Assembly: GCF_040954645.1 (NCBI RefSeq)
Contig: NC_092806.1
Coordinates: forward strand, 6,076,001 to 6,140,000
Length of the DNA stretch: 64,000 nucleotides
Origin: Diabrotica undecimpunctata
Taxonomy: Eukaryota; Arthropoda; Insecta; Coleoptera; Chrysomelidae
Reading direction: 5' to 3'
Shown here: one piece after another, positions 10,361-21,353 of the stretch
How positions within the stretch are numbered: the stretch's first letter is position 1
Layout: every line of letters starts with the position of its first letter
The notes under the pieces: model-generated
Databases searched by the model: none
Told to the model about the DNA's origin: nothing
What the model saw: the letters and a program-made list of their open reading frames with translations, nothing else
Position numbers and translations under genes: made by a program

Positions 10361-11499
10361 CAATATTTCTCACCCAGCACTCATTCTAGACAAGATTTTT
10401 AGCAAGGAATTGTAAAATAAGTTACTTTTGCCTATATTTACTTGAAGAAAAAAATATCAACTTCAATAGATAATTTTACTATCTTGCCTGTTAGAGGGTT
10501 AAGCTCTTTTTGCAAATGTAATAAATTTCCAATATATACTAATTTTTCTCTCTATTTTGGCAGATTTATTATCGGATTTTTTTGATATTGTTTGACTGAT
10601 CTAATTTAGCTTTAAATTGTACTTTAATACATATCTCGTTATCTTTAGTTTTTAAGTTTTTTTTTATTGAATAATATTATTAGATTAGAATAATATAAGT
10701 ATGATATAGATCCATTATCTTTATGCATTTGTTTCGTAATAATTTATAACAGTTTTTATCTAATTTAGACTAATTTTTATTTAGAGCACTTTTATCGTAA
10801 TTTATAAGTAAATTAAATATTAGATGTATTAAGAACTTTATCAATATTTAAAACGCTCTAACTTCAAAAACAAACAAATCTCAATAACTTTAGGCCTATA
10901 CTTTTTAAATTGAATTGGCAAAAAATAAAGTCTTTGTTAAACAAATAAACCACTTCTTCTCAAATTTAAATAGTAACTATTTCTCCAAACTTTCGAGTCG
11001 AAAGTTTTCGAAGTATAACGAAAACTATCAGAAAAGTGCTGACCGAATATCATAAATCCGAATCAATGGGAGACAGTTGTCGTTTTTCAATGAACTTGAA
11101 AGTTTGCCAAATTATTAGAAGATCGATATCCATAACGGGACTAGCTAAAAGATCCGGAAAATAAAACACCAATTTGTTTCTCTAAATACAAGGTCGACTG
11201 GAGTTATTACTGCATTTGATGATTGGATGTTCGGGATTATGGAAAATATGGAAATGTTGCAGTAAATTCTCTGTAAAAATTTAATTTTTATAATTGTGAT
11301 GAGTCAAATAATTTAACAATTATATATTGTTTTTAAAGCAACAACAATAACAAACAATTAAATGTTTAAATAATTGATCCGTTAATTTCTCTCTATTACG
11401 AGTAGTTGTTTAACTTATTTCAGCTAATCAGCTCTTCAGGCCACTGTCGTTAGATCCTTTTTATTATTGATGTTGGTTTGACCACTTCATTGATTATGA
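10361..11499. other. AT-rich intergenic stretch
   Basis: No open frame or motif of note. A short inverted AGTTTTCGA pattern lies near 11000. Nothing else seen. Confidence 0.55.
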
Positions 11500-12227
11500 T
11501 CAATTTGTTACATTACATTTACCGTGCGGTAAATTGTTTTCCTGGCAATTTTGTTTATAGTCATTAAATATATCAGTTACATTTTTTTCACCTTCGATGT
11601 ATTCCCTATTGGTTTGCTTGCGAAGATAGTGGCTCTCAATATGAGGAATCGATCGAATGTGCTCACGAACTCCGTCTTCAATCGATAGATCCACTTTTTT
11701 ATGGTTTTTGTGTTTACCTCTTAACTCTACTTCCAGGAACCCTTCGCTAATTTTATGCTATTTATTAGCAAAGAAGCTCTCCTTGCTAATTTTATGCTAT
11801 ATGACCCATCTTCCTTCGAAATCCCATTTAAAAACTGACCAACACAATATATTATGATAGTTTTTCTTCTTGGAATCATAACAAACACCCAGTGTCCACA
11901 CTTAATTGCTGAAATGTTTCTCTTTACGGACTTTATTAAATTATTCTCTTATTTTTGTAACTCAAGTCCGTTTTCAACATCGCTGTCACCGGAATCAAAT
12001 ATTTTATCTGACTTTTCTTCTCATTCATCAATTATTGACTTTCTTCTATCTTTGGATATATTAACTGGTTTCAGATTTTCTTTTTTATTTTTCTTAGCCT
12101 TTACATTTTGTTTCAATTTGTTTATTGCCTTAACCGAGGTGATTACCTCTGCTTCAAAACGGACACGTTTTCTTTTCAAAAGGTTTTTGTTTAATATTTG
12201 CCAATAAAAATCTTCAAAATTTCTCAA
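11500..12227 (-). pseudogene. Fragments of a transposon-derived insect gene family of unknown superfamily
   Basis: The minus strand has a basic stretch (12227-12021, NLLKRKRVRFEAEVITS..) and then, after stops, CGHWVFVMIPRRKTIIIYCVG (about 11910-11840). The latter resembles the short beta-barrel-like DWVLV.Y..K....YVG block seen in many insect repeat proteins. Then at 11694-11500 comes VREHIRSIPHIESHYLRKQT, followed by REYIEGEKNVTDIFNDY. That last block is a strongly recurring motif in uncharacterised, probably transposon-derived insect proteins (HI.S.P..ESHY.R..T.R.Y). I recall the family but not its superfamily. Stops between the blocks, and a 16-bp direct duplication (11746-11761, 11785-11800), show decay. 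Confidence 0.55.
11746..11800. repeat. 16-bp direct duplication
   Basis: GCTAATTTTATGCTAT occurs at 11746-11761 and again at 11785-11800, 39 bp apart, inside the decayed gene fragment. It looks like a local slippage duplication. Confidence 0.75.
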
Positions 12228-12599
12228 GCTGAACGAACTTTCTGTGTGGTTTCTGGTTCAACATGTTTTTGCCTGATGTGAACATAGTATTGCGTATTTT
12301 TTCACGTTCTCATAGATGATTTTATTGGAAGAGTACCAAGAGGTATCTCTTCTATCTTTAGTATTTTTGATTAGTAATTTGTAGAATTTTTCTTAGATAG
12401 TTTTGTGCACCCCCACGTTTCTATGTATACTTCCAGATCGGTTGTAGTACGTTCTTGTGTTTTGTTAACTTGTCTTCTGATAATAATTGGGATTTTATAC
12501 CAATGAACCAACTGATTTTTATAATTTTTATTTATCTGTGGCTTTTTTTGCTTCGATGTGCGCTCTCCATATTAATTTTGATTAAGGGGGAGACCCAGA
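12228..12599. other. Intergenic stretch
   Basis: AT-rich; nothing recognised. Confidence 0.5.
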
Positions 12600-13510
12600 T
12601 ATTCATCCTATTAATTCTCATTTATAGTGTTTAACTGAATAAGTTGAGGATGGAAGAGCTGTTTATCCCAAGTTGGTACTTTAGAATTATATCTGTTTTA
12701 GAATAAAGACAGCTTTAGGCTTTTATTTTTAATGTGAAGAATTTGAAATTGGTGACTAAAAGAATGGCTATGATTAAAAAGGTAAAGTACGTACATAAAA
12801 TCTGTTTTTCTAATAATAACAGCCTTTTTGTGTTCTGATATACGTTTGTTAATGGTTCTATCAGTTTGACCGATGTAGGTTTTTGGGACATGTTAGTTTG
12901 TATACACCATTGTGTTAGTGCTCTTTTTTGGCTCTTGTTCTTAATATATTATTTGTTTAATATATTTGCAAGTTGATGTTTGCTTTAAAACCTGGCGGTA
13001 TTCCTTTCTTTTTTATGTGTTTGGCTATTTTTGTTGATGTCTTGCCTGTATATAAAATCGAGCAGAAAGTACTGGGTTTTTTCTCTGTTGGCGGAAAGAT
13101 TAATTTCAGAGCATTCTTATGCAATGTTTGGTTTAAAACTTTATTTATTGTTTGTTTATTTTTGACGACATAATTTCTATTAATCTATGTAAGATGGTAT
13201 GGTACCCTGCCACTTAATGTTGTGTAATATGGCATGACAAATTGTGTATAGTCGCCTCATTATGGGTACGTTTATGGAATACGGAGAACTCATGTTTGTT
13301 TTTAAGTCTGGTAATTTTTAAATTAATTAAATTAGATCATTTATGAATTAATTCTGTTTTGTTGCTATTCTAAATTAAATATGAATATAGAGTTAATTAA
13401 TATAAGACGAAGATTGGTCAAGTTTTTTGTTAGTTACTGTAAGGCACACCAGTATATCATAAACGTATCTTCACCAATATAAAAACTGCTTTTAAAGATT
13501 GATTTTGTAT
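12600..13510 (-). pseudogene. Second Penelope-like remnant: RT end plus GIY-YIG endonuclease
   Basis: Minus strand, from about 13465: YVYDILVCLTVTNKKLD (family YVDDILV box, Asp to Tyr), IN.LYIHI, then HEFSVFHKRTHNEATIHN (family FSIYRKPTHTD..IHN) and AGYHTILHRLI. Next are TGKTSTKIAKHIKKKGIPPGFK and the nuclease core GVYKLTCPK..TYIGQTDRTI with NKRISEHKK (about 12920-12850), followed by the family tail NHSHSFSHQFQILHIKNKSLKL. This is a separate lineage from the copy at 5.7-7.1 kb, with GVYKLTC instead of GVYEIPC. At least four frameshifts. The 5' RT half is absent. Confidence 0.88.
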
Positions 13511-14611
13511 GCATTTTCTAATTTAAGTTAAATATCTCGATTTCCTTCAAAGCTATAATTTATAAATTACAGCACTACAATTTCTTTGTATGTTCTTTAA
13601 TTTTGTTATATAAAACAGGAATAATTTTCGAAATAAAGGTTGCTTCATTTTCAAATTATTTAACAGTTGTTTAATTGCCATAAAGTAAAAGATAGAAAAG
13701 TGTTAAATAACAAAGATTGTGCTATATTCTTCACTCTAATAAAAGAAACGCTGGGTCATTAAGAGGAATATAAAGAATTGGGCAGAAATTTAGAGAAACT
13801 GGTATCAATAAACGAAAATTTAAAAGTGATCATAATTTTAAGACTATCAATTCTGATAATAGGTTTATTGTTTTAGCTGCCTAAAATATAGATATTTAAC
13901 ATTAGCGTAAAACAAAAATAAATTTTAAAAATATTGAGGCATATAACTAAGTAAGTAGGACCTTTAAGGCTGGCAGACTTACTTAATGGTTTGCAAGTCA
14001 ACTAGCAGTCTTAAGTTTCTTGGACGTCACTGAATGACAAGATTGGCATTTGGTAATTTAATTAGTGCTTTTGCCAAAGTGTGAAAAATTTATTATTCAT
14101 ACTTCTAGCTCTAGTCCTCATCATGGAAGAGGATGGCAAAATTAACTTCTAACGCAAAGTCGTCTTTGTTATAAAATGGAAAAACTTTCAAGTGCGTACA
14201 ATATTTAATTAGAAAATTGGAGATTTCTTAGATTTTCTCTAATAAATATTGAATTATTAGTTTAAAAACAACACATACCTGACTAGGTTTACTCCTGAAA
14301 TGAGGTTGGTACTTCATCCTGATTGAACGTGGACAGCAGACACACAAGATCCTTAAGAATGCTCTGTAAAAAAAAACAAACTCGTTAAAATATGGAATGT
14401 TATATTTATCAGGGTTTTTATTTTGCCTTTTCAAATTTTTTTTTATAACTGATTTAGATTCTTAACTGTAACATATAATATTGACTACATGGAACCATAA
14501 AAACTAGATGTAGGTAATAAACATTACGATTTGAACTATTCTCTTTTAAGTAATATTATTCCAATTATAAATTTTAAATGAAACATTACCATGAACTTTA
14601 CCATTACCAAC
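13511..14611. other. Intergenic stretch
   Basis: No coding similarity. AT-rich unique-looking sequence. Confidence 0.5.
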
Positions 14612-14646
14612 GTTATGGCAATAGCGCTCAGTGCTTTCGCCATAAC
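14612..14646. repeat. Imperfect 35-nt palindrome
   Basis: Arms of 17 nt (14612-14628 and 14630-14646) with three mismatches around a one-base centre; the outer eight bases, GTTATGGC/GCCATAAC, pair perfectly. It sits 24 bp before the perfect palindrome. Confidence 0.75.
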
Positions 14647-14670
14647 TGCAATATAATTATTATTATGTTC

Positions 14671-14736
14671 TGTCATTTCTGTGACAAGGGAACAGAAATG
14701 GCATGCCATTTCTGTTCCCTTGTCACAGAAATGACA
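14671..14736. repeat. Perfect 66-bp palindrome with no spacer
   Basis: The left half (33 nt) is the exact reverse complement of the right half, centred on GCATGC (14701-14706). Outer arms are TGTCATTTCTGTGACAAGGG and its complement. No gene is near. Perfect spacerless palindromes of this size are unstable and usually recent. Confidence 0.95.
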
Positions 14737-14784
14737 ATTCTCACTATCAGATTTGCACATTTTTTTTGAGATAATATCTCAGAG

Positions 14785-15345
14785 GGCAGTGTCCAGTGAG
14801 AAGGTCAGTGACCATTTTGACATCCTTTTATGAGCCGTTTTGGTTGCCTTTGTCCTGGTGTGATAGACCAATGTAATCTTAGTTGAGTAAGTTTCCAGGT
14901 CCGGAGTTCCTCTCCAATGTGGTTTTTCGAGTGTCTACAGAAGGGTTCTGATCCCTGGAATGGGGTCCCTTCTTTTGCTTAGCTGCCAGCTTCCTTATTT
15001 CTTGCAATTTCCTTGTGACCTGGCACTCACATCAAAGTTACCTTGTTGCATTGCGCCAGCTTCTTGAGGGATAGTTTACAGACCCAAACCAACTTTGACT
15101 CACAAGTAAATGACTTTAGAGCCTTCAAGGCAGCTTGGCTGATCTGATAAAATAAAGACTATTGCATTACGACTATCTCGGTTGAGACATTCTTGACCAC
15201 TAATATCTATAGCTTGTATTCCTACCTGAAAAATGTTGGAGTGTTGAAGTCTAAGATTTGGATAGCCTGAAATTAGGCTCAGTAACTTTTACTCCTTCCC
15301 TTTGATCTATCCTAGATCCATCCGTGAGACAGGTGCAAGAAGTAA
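14785..15345 (-). pseudogene. R1/I-type LINE, RNase H part (3' half of split element)
   Basis: Minus strand from about 15335: CLTDGSR (first RNase H Asp), then FILSDQPSCLEGSK (family I.SDSQAALKAL), then KLVWVCKL-like sequence broken by a shift. Next is CNKVTL.VPGHKEIARNKEA (about 15055-15005), matching the VTL.WVPGH.GI.GNE.AD block, with an AKEGTPFQG tail. After that come sequences like W....GQRQPKRLI before the element fades at about 14785. This continues the R1/I-type ORF at 16430-18095, from which it is separated by an RTE insertion at 15352-16426. Many stops. Confidence 0.8.
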
Positions 15346-15351
15346 GTTTTA

Positions 15352-16426
15352 ATGAGGCAAGTGCAAGAGAAATCATTAGAATACAACAAACCGGTAAATT
15401 TATGTTTTGTGGACCTTATGAAAGCATTTGACCGTGTCAAATTAAAGACGTTATCCACTTATTGAAAGCAGGAGAGACACCTCTAGGAATAATCAAAACG
15501 ATCGAAAATATCTAACAAAACAACACAATAAAAGTAAAAGTAGAAGAAGAACTAACTGACCCTATTGAAGCTAGATAAGATAAGGAGATTCCCTGAGTTC
15601 TCTATTGTCCAACCTGATTATAGATGAATTAATAAAAAAGTGAGAACTAAAATAGGATACCAAATGGGAGAAAAACAACTTAAAATAATCTGCTATGCAG
15701 ACAACGCAATACTATTCTCTCAAAGTGAAGATGATTTACAACATATGCTACACCAATTTATTATAACCGCTAGGAAATTTAACATAGATTTTTCCCCAAA
15801 AAAGACAAAATGCATGGTTACAACAGCAAATTCACTAAGATGTAAATTGAAGCTGGAAGGTCAGATAATAGAAGAAGTGATAGAGTTTAAATATCTAGGA
15901 ATCACATTGTCTAGCTACCGAAAGCTTGAAACTGAAGTGGAAGATCAAGTGAATAGAACAAACAGAGCCACAGGCTGCCTAAATAAAACAATATGGAGAA
16001 ATAAAAATATCAGGACAGAAACGAAAGGCAGAATTTACAAAACAGTCATCAGACCAATAATGACATACGCGGCAGAAACAAGACCTGACACAGAGAGGAC
16101 AAAAAAGATATTATAAACAGCAGAAATGAAAACACTTAAAAAAAATTGATGGTAAGACACGATCGTACAGAGCTAGAAGTACAGATATACGATGCAGATG
16201 CAAGGTGGAGAACATCAAGAACTCAGTAAGAAATAGAAGAGTAGAATGGAGCGATCATATAAGAATAATGATAAGAAATAGTGTAGTAAAGACAGCAAGA
16301 AACGGTTTGCCAATAGAAAGACGATCAGTAGGAAGACCACGAAGAAGATATAACGACAACTTACTGGAGGCACAGTATTGAAAAACACAGTCATGTCTAT
16401 TTAAAAAGAAAAAGAAGAAGAAGAAA
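15352..16426 (+). mobile_element. RTE-type LINE (family B) inserted in the R1/I-type element
   Basis: A 5'-truncated RTE copy. It begins at the same family position as internal sequence of the copy at 36.6-37.7 kb (GAGGCAAGT..AAGAGAAATC). Motifs: LCFVDLMKAFDRVK (first Asp; about 15410), then a broken stretch, then an open frame 15640-16116 with CYADNAILFSQSEDD (YADD mutated to YADN), KYLGITLS and RPIMTYAAET. A basic C-terminus lies in other frames (about 16220-16360, NRRVEWSDHI, GRPRRRYND). It ends in AAAGAAGAAGAAGAA at about 16410-16426. Several frameshifts and stops. Confidence 0.88.
15640..16116 (+). pseudogene. RTE family B reverse transcriptase, open part
   Basis: 158 codons covering the RT palm active site and thumb. 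The YADN box replaces the catalytic YADD, which would abolish polymerase activity. It matches the minus-strand copy at 36.6-37.7 kb at protein level (KTKCM, KYLGITLS, NRATGCLNKTIWRNKN). It ends at a TAA, after which the C-terminal part continues in other frames to about 16370. Confidence 0.85.
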
Positions 16427-16429
16427 AGA

Positions 16430-18095
16430 TTCATCCCTATACTATACCAGTGAACCTTCTTCCAGTTTTGGTTAAACTTCTTTACCCAGTTGGTAGTTTT
16501 TTGTGACCACTTTAAAGGGTGTTTCGAAGTAGAATTGGACTGACATGGCATTTGTCAGCCTGTCCTTGGAATTCAATTAAATTTTTTTCAAGATTTTTAG
16601 GTGGCCAACTGGATTTCCAAATTTCATTATTTGTGTCTGTCGCAGATTTAAGACGGTGGTAACTGCCTCCCTCCTTCTGCAGAACTGCAAATAAGGAAGG
16701 TCCAGCATCGCCTTCAGAGTTACAGTGGGACATGTTAACATTGCCCCTGTGATTCTCAATCAAGCTAGCCGCTGCAGTTATTGCAGATTGGCATTAGCTG
16801 TTAATTGTTGGGTTTTTGTTGCCCATTATACGAGTAATGCGTATATAACCATGGTCCCAATAATCGTTTTATATGAAGGGAGTATCATTTTCTGGTTTAG
16901 GCTCCAAGTCTTTCCAAATATCTTGCGGCAGGTCCAACTTACCACCTAGACTCTGAATAGGATTTTGCCATTCATAATTGGAGCCTGTAAATGATATTTG
17001 CGCCTCCTTGTGAAAGATATCACAGAAGTTTTGCTGGGGTTGATATTTAGGTCTCAAGTCCCTTCTTCGTGCAACAACTTTTAATTTTGTTAAGAGTAAT
17101 TTGCTTGAGACTATATATAGTCTGGTCATGCTTGCCTCCAATTGTAACAAATAGGTCAATCGTAAACTTTGGTTGTAAAACCAGAACCATACAACTTAGC
17201 GATGAGGTCATCCATGACCAGAGATCACAGCAGAGCTAAACGGAGCCCTTGAGACCACCCTTTTACTGCTGTCACAGTCACAGATTCTCTCCCAATACTA
17301 GCAGTGATGATTCTGGTTTTTAGCTTTGACTGAATCCATTGTATTAGTCAGGCTTGAATGCTCCTCTTTACTAGTGGTCTTCATTCTACTACGTTCATAA
17401 TTGGAGCCTGGTATTTACGCCTCCTTGTGAAAGATATCACAAAAGTTTTGCCGGAATTGATATTTAAGCCCTTCTTCGAGCACCAACTTTTAATTTCGTT
17501 AAAAGCAATTTGCTTGAGACTATATATAGTCTGGTCAAACTTGCCTCCAAATGTAACAAATAGGTCAATCGTAAACTTGGGTTGTAAAACCAGAATCATA
17601 CAACTTAGCGATGAGGTCATCCACGACCAGAAATTAAAGCAGAGCGAAACGGGGCCCTTGAGACCAACCGTTTACTGCTGTCACAGTCACAGATTCTTCC
17701 CCAATACTAGCAGTGATGATTCTGGTTTTTAGCTTTGACTGAATCCATTGTATTAGTGAGGCTTGATTGTTCCTTTTTACTAGTGCTCTTTTTACTGATT
17801 TAAATGAGGTATTATCCAATGCTCCCCCTGTCAAAGTCAGCTCAAAGAGCTATTTTTCTGTCAATATTCATTTTTCAATACTTTTAATTAGGGATTTTGG
17901 AGTATTTATAGTATATTTGCCTGTCTGGTAGGCAAATTGATGTTTGTGAAGCGGTTTCCTCATTAGAGTTTTGCTTCTTATAGAGTAGTCTACTAGTTTC
18001 TTTATTGTTTTTTGTTTTGTCCGTAGGACCTTTCTTGGTATGAATACCACCTTTGTGCCCCTCAAAGTTTTTAGAATGTGACCTAACACAAGACG
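16430..18095 (-). pseudogene. R1/I-type LINE reverse transcriptase (5' half of split element)
   Basis: Minus strand from 18095: FIPRKVLRTKQKT.., PLHKHQFAYQTGKYT, then GALDNTSFKSVKRAL (first catalytic region, GAFDN), IQWIQSKLKTRIITASIG and NGWSQGPRFALL (family RGCPQGGVLSPLLW). Then LVVDDLIAKLYDSGFTT and a broken YADD, GGKFDQTIYSLKQI, WCSKKGLNINSGKT and FTRRRKYQ. After a tandem duplication (16971-17790) it continues to ITGAMLTCPTVTLKAMLDLPYL (about 16750) and reaches the RTE insertion edge. This is the R1-group pattern: RT followed by RNase H (14785-15345). Numerous stops. Confidence 0.85.
16971..17790. repeat. 423-bp tandem duplication inside the R1/I-type RT
   Basis: Copy 1 is 16971-17381 and copy 2 is 17394-17790, head to tail. 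Both start TTCATAATTGGAGCCTG and end ACTAGTG[GC]TCTT, with scattered substitutions and small indels (for example an extra GTCTCAAGTC-type insertion near 17052 in copy 1). Copy 2 keeps the better reading frame. The divergence suggests an old event. Confidence 0.92.
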
Positions 18096-20238
18096 CAGTT
18101 CACAAAGCGTCAGTACAGAGAATGATGGTTATAAAATTTCTATGCATCGGAAACTGGAAAATGTTAATTTCTACACTGAAGACTAAGTAACTCTATCACT
18201 AACTGAATACGATAATACACTTTGATGTTTACAGCTCGAAAACTTTTAACAAAGTTAATAATAAAAATAGGAATTTGCCCTGCCAGCGCCACTTGCATAT
18301 TTTGAATGAGCTACATTAGAGTAGTTATGTTAAAGTTGTTCAGCTTTATACAAGTATGTGATAACGGTATTTGAACAAATATTTGACTATTTGAATAACT
18401 ATTTCCTGCTCTATTTGATAACTACGAAAATTTGAAACATTTGCTGGCAATGTAATATTTGAAACGAATACGAGAGACAAAACGATTTTAGCTTTAGCTT
18501 CAAGCAAACATATAAATAATGTTTATACAATGTAAAGCAGCTTAGGTATGTGGGTGGACAATTTTCCATAGAGCATTACATTTTAGAAAACAATTTTTAA
18601 TACTCGCTACAAAAATCCAGGAAACTCACATACATATCTTACATCATTTTATTATTCTCTTCACGTCGCTCGGTTGAAATGTTACAGCTTTGTAAATAGA
18701 TGTATATCTTCCTTTGCATTTTTATTAGATGAAAAAACTGAATATATTCGAAGCGAATGGAATCATATGGAACATGTGTCTATCACGCAGTTGTGACCGT
18801 ATGCCTTTTTGTTTTCCTTTTCGTGTGTTTATTTTATATGATTAAAAGTAAATATTTTCTGTTTGTTTCCCTATCGAATTTTGTTATAGTTTGTGCAAGT
18901 GTGTATTTTTGTAATGAAAAAAAAAATACATATCGAGACGAAGATAAAAATCTTGTAGATATATATTTATAGTTATTGAAATAAAATATTAAAAAGTAGT
19001 TATATGGGGAGTTATTATGAGACATTATTTAAATGAAGACCACATGAAAATAACTTGATAAGTCAAATATTTCGTTTTGTTCAGAAGAACATTTTTAAAG
19101 TTCAAAACTCTGTAATTATGTTAAAATACATCTTACAATTAATCAGCAATAAAAAGAATAAAATTTGCTGTATTGGTTGTTGGTTTACGTTTTAGTTTTT
19201 TTCTATTTATATCGCCTATTACTTGTATTAATTGTATTTTAATTGTCTACATGGACTTAACAAGTTTTTCTCCCGTAAAGAATGACTTTCACGTTTTTCT
19301 GTTTCAACAGACTAATGCCTATCAGTGAACGTTACCCTTTATATATGTTTACTCATATCTATCAGTGGACGTTACAGATTTTGATAATAAATACGCTGTA
19401 GTCTTGTTTTTCCCATATAGTTTTATTGTATACAAAAAATCCAATCGTTCGATACCTCATAAGACACAATCTAATAAAAAAATTTGCCACAGTGCCTTTT
19501 TAATACGATGCCATGTTTGTTTTAATAATCGTCTCCCCCAGCATTTTCATTGATATCTCATACCTCATGATCCATCTAGCCGTTTCTGAGCTGTACGAGT
19601 TTCCGACTGATTTGCTATTTTGCTATTTTATATATGCTTATAGAGATTTACATGGCAAAAATAATCAATTTTGTGCTTGGAGCGAGGTTGTTACTATTCT
19701 TAGAGTTTTTCACATGAGCACTTACCCCTAACTGCCATGATTATTTTGATTTATTAAATAAAAGTATCAAACGTTGTAAATAATCACTTAAAAAAACAAA
19801 CTGAGCAGTAACATAACCTTCAGAACACAAAAACTAAAAGCATCTGTAGAAATCAGGTTACCCAATGTCGCATGCCATTGATTCAACTACTAGCACTAAC
19901 TGGACTTCTCAACGTTTTCCTCTGTTTGAAATGGATATGTCAAGTTATTTTCCTGTACTTATATCTTTCCATTTATCAAGTTATTAGTCTGTATTGTGCT
20001 ACTCTTAGAAACTAAGTAATTAAAGCTATATTAAAAACGAAAAATGCCAAAAATAAGGCTTATCAAGTTTTTTACCTGTGGTTTTCAAATGTTTCTTTCT
20101 TATAAATTTAAATTTGAATAAAAAATTGGACGACTGCTATTTTTAGAATAAAAATAGTAAAATAAAAGATAAAGTTAATAGATGAATAAAACCAAAAAAA
20201 AAAGAAATAAAATAATTACTAAAATAAAAATAACAAAC
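18096..20238. other. Intergenic AT-rich stretch
   Basis: No coding similarity on either strand. One 16-bp near-direct repeat (TATCAGTG[AG]ACGTTAC at 19319-19334 and 19359-19374). Short open frames here are compositionally random. Confidence 0.5.
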
Positions 20239-20368
20239 ATGTTACGTTAACGTTACAGTCACTCAAATGCAATAAAATTTACATCAATAGATTTGTCTTG
20301 AAATAACAATCATTTCATATCATTGCGCAAACTCTGAATTTTGATTAATACTGGCGTAAATTGTAATT

Positions 20369-21162
20369 CATCTGCGAAAATTCATTTCGCAGATGATCAA
20401 GTCATTTTTGCACAAGACAGGGAGGATATGGAATATATGATGAGGAAATTAAAGGAAATATGAACTTTGGGGACTCAAGATAAATATGTGCAAGACCGAA
20501 TACTTATTTATTGGACCCGAGGTTGCAGATTTGAACTTAAGTTTAGAACAAGAGACTATTAAGAGGTGTAAGGCTTTTAAGTATTTAGGGTCAATGATTA
20601 GCCGAGATGGTACTTGTATGAAAGATATAGAAATGAAAATAGCACGGGAAAAACAAGGCACAAGAGCACTTCATGGAGTGATATGAAACAACACTCTAAC
20701 CAAAGAAAACAAAAAGAGGATCTTTCAAAGCATAGTGATGAATATTACCCTATATGGAGCGGAAGTATGGCCAATGACAACAACAATACGAAATAAAATA
20801 AGAACAGTTGAACTGGACTTTATGAGAAGATGTCTACAAATCACAAGAGCGGATAGAATAAGAACGGATGAAATATGGAACAGAATGGAAGTAAAATGCT
20901 CAATTACAAAAAAGTTGGAAAACAGAGCCCTGCAGTGGTACGGGCATGTACAAAGAATGCCAGAGCATAGGTGGCCGAAAAGAATATTAAACTGGGACGC
21001 GCTGGGAAGAAGACGGAGAGGAAGACCTGCTACAAGATGGAAAACATACGTCGGAAATGCTATAATAGATAGAGACCTCAGAGAAGGTGACTGGGAGAAT
21101 AGAGTGCTGTGGAGGACGAAAACGGCGAACTCATAATGGGAAAAGCCGAAGAAGAAGAAGAA
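20369..21162 (+). mobile_element. RTE-type LINE 3' part with 13-bp target duplication
   Basis: The duplication GTAAATTGTAATT is at 20356-20368 and 21163-21175. The tail is GAAGAAGAAGAAGAA (about 21148-21162). The 5' junction begins with an 11-bp perfect inverted repeat (CATCTGCGAAA / TTTCGCAGATG, 20369-20379 and 20385-20395) whose right arm is genuine LINE coding sequence (FADD box). The left arm looks like a snap-back copy made at insertion. Confidence 0.93.
20383..21136 (+). pseudogene. RTE-type reverse transcriptase C-terminal part
   Basis: It starts at the catalytic box HFADDQVIFAQDRED. One frameshift (about 20458) leads to LWGLKINMCKTEYLF, then KYLGSMISRDG, NITLYGAEVWPM, ALQWYGHVQRM, RRRRGRPATRWK and DLREGDWENRVLW. 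A TGA at 20684-20686 interrupts the long frame. The end at 21136 is the family's natural C-terminus, eleven bases before the tail. Confidence 0.9.
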
Positions 21163-21353
21163 GTAAATTGTAATTAAAGTTTATGGATATGTATACATGT
21201 CATATCTATTTAATTTTAGATTTATTTATATCAATTTACGCCGTTGTTAATCAAAATTCAGAGTTGTTGCAATGATATGAAATTATTGTAATTTTGAGTC
21301 GAATCTATTCATGTAAATGTTATTGCATTTAAGTGACATAACATTTTTCATAT

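Larger units (their letters stand above)
20239..21353. mobile_element. Inverted-repeat element (MITE or foldback), split by an RTE LINE
   Basis: The left arm (about 20239-20360) and the right arm (about 21232-21353) are imperfect inverted copies about 120 bp long. They share TTTCATATCATTGC, CTCTGAATTTTGATTAA and GGCGTAAATT, and further out AATGCAATAA and GTCACT. Without the LINE the element would be about 310 bp, a MITE-like size. No target duplication was resolved and the superfamily is unknown. Confidence 0.7.

Noticed and set aside
18757..18972. 71-codon plus-strand frame rich in F/V/C
   Set aside because: Low-complexity hydrophobic sequence from an AT-rich region; no motif or homologous context.
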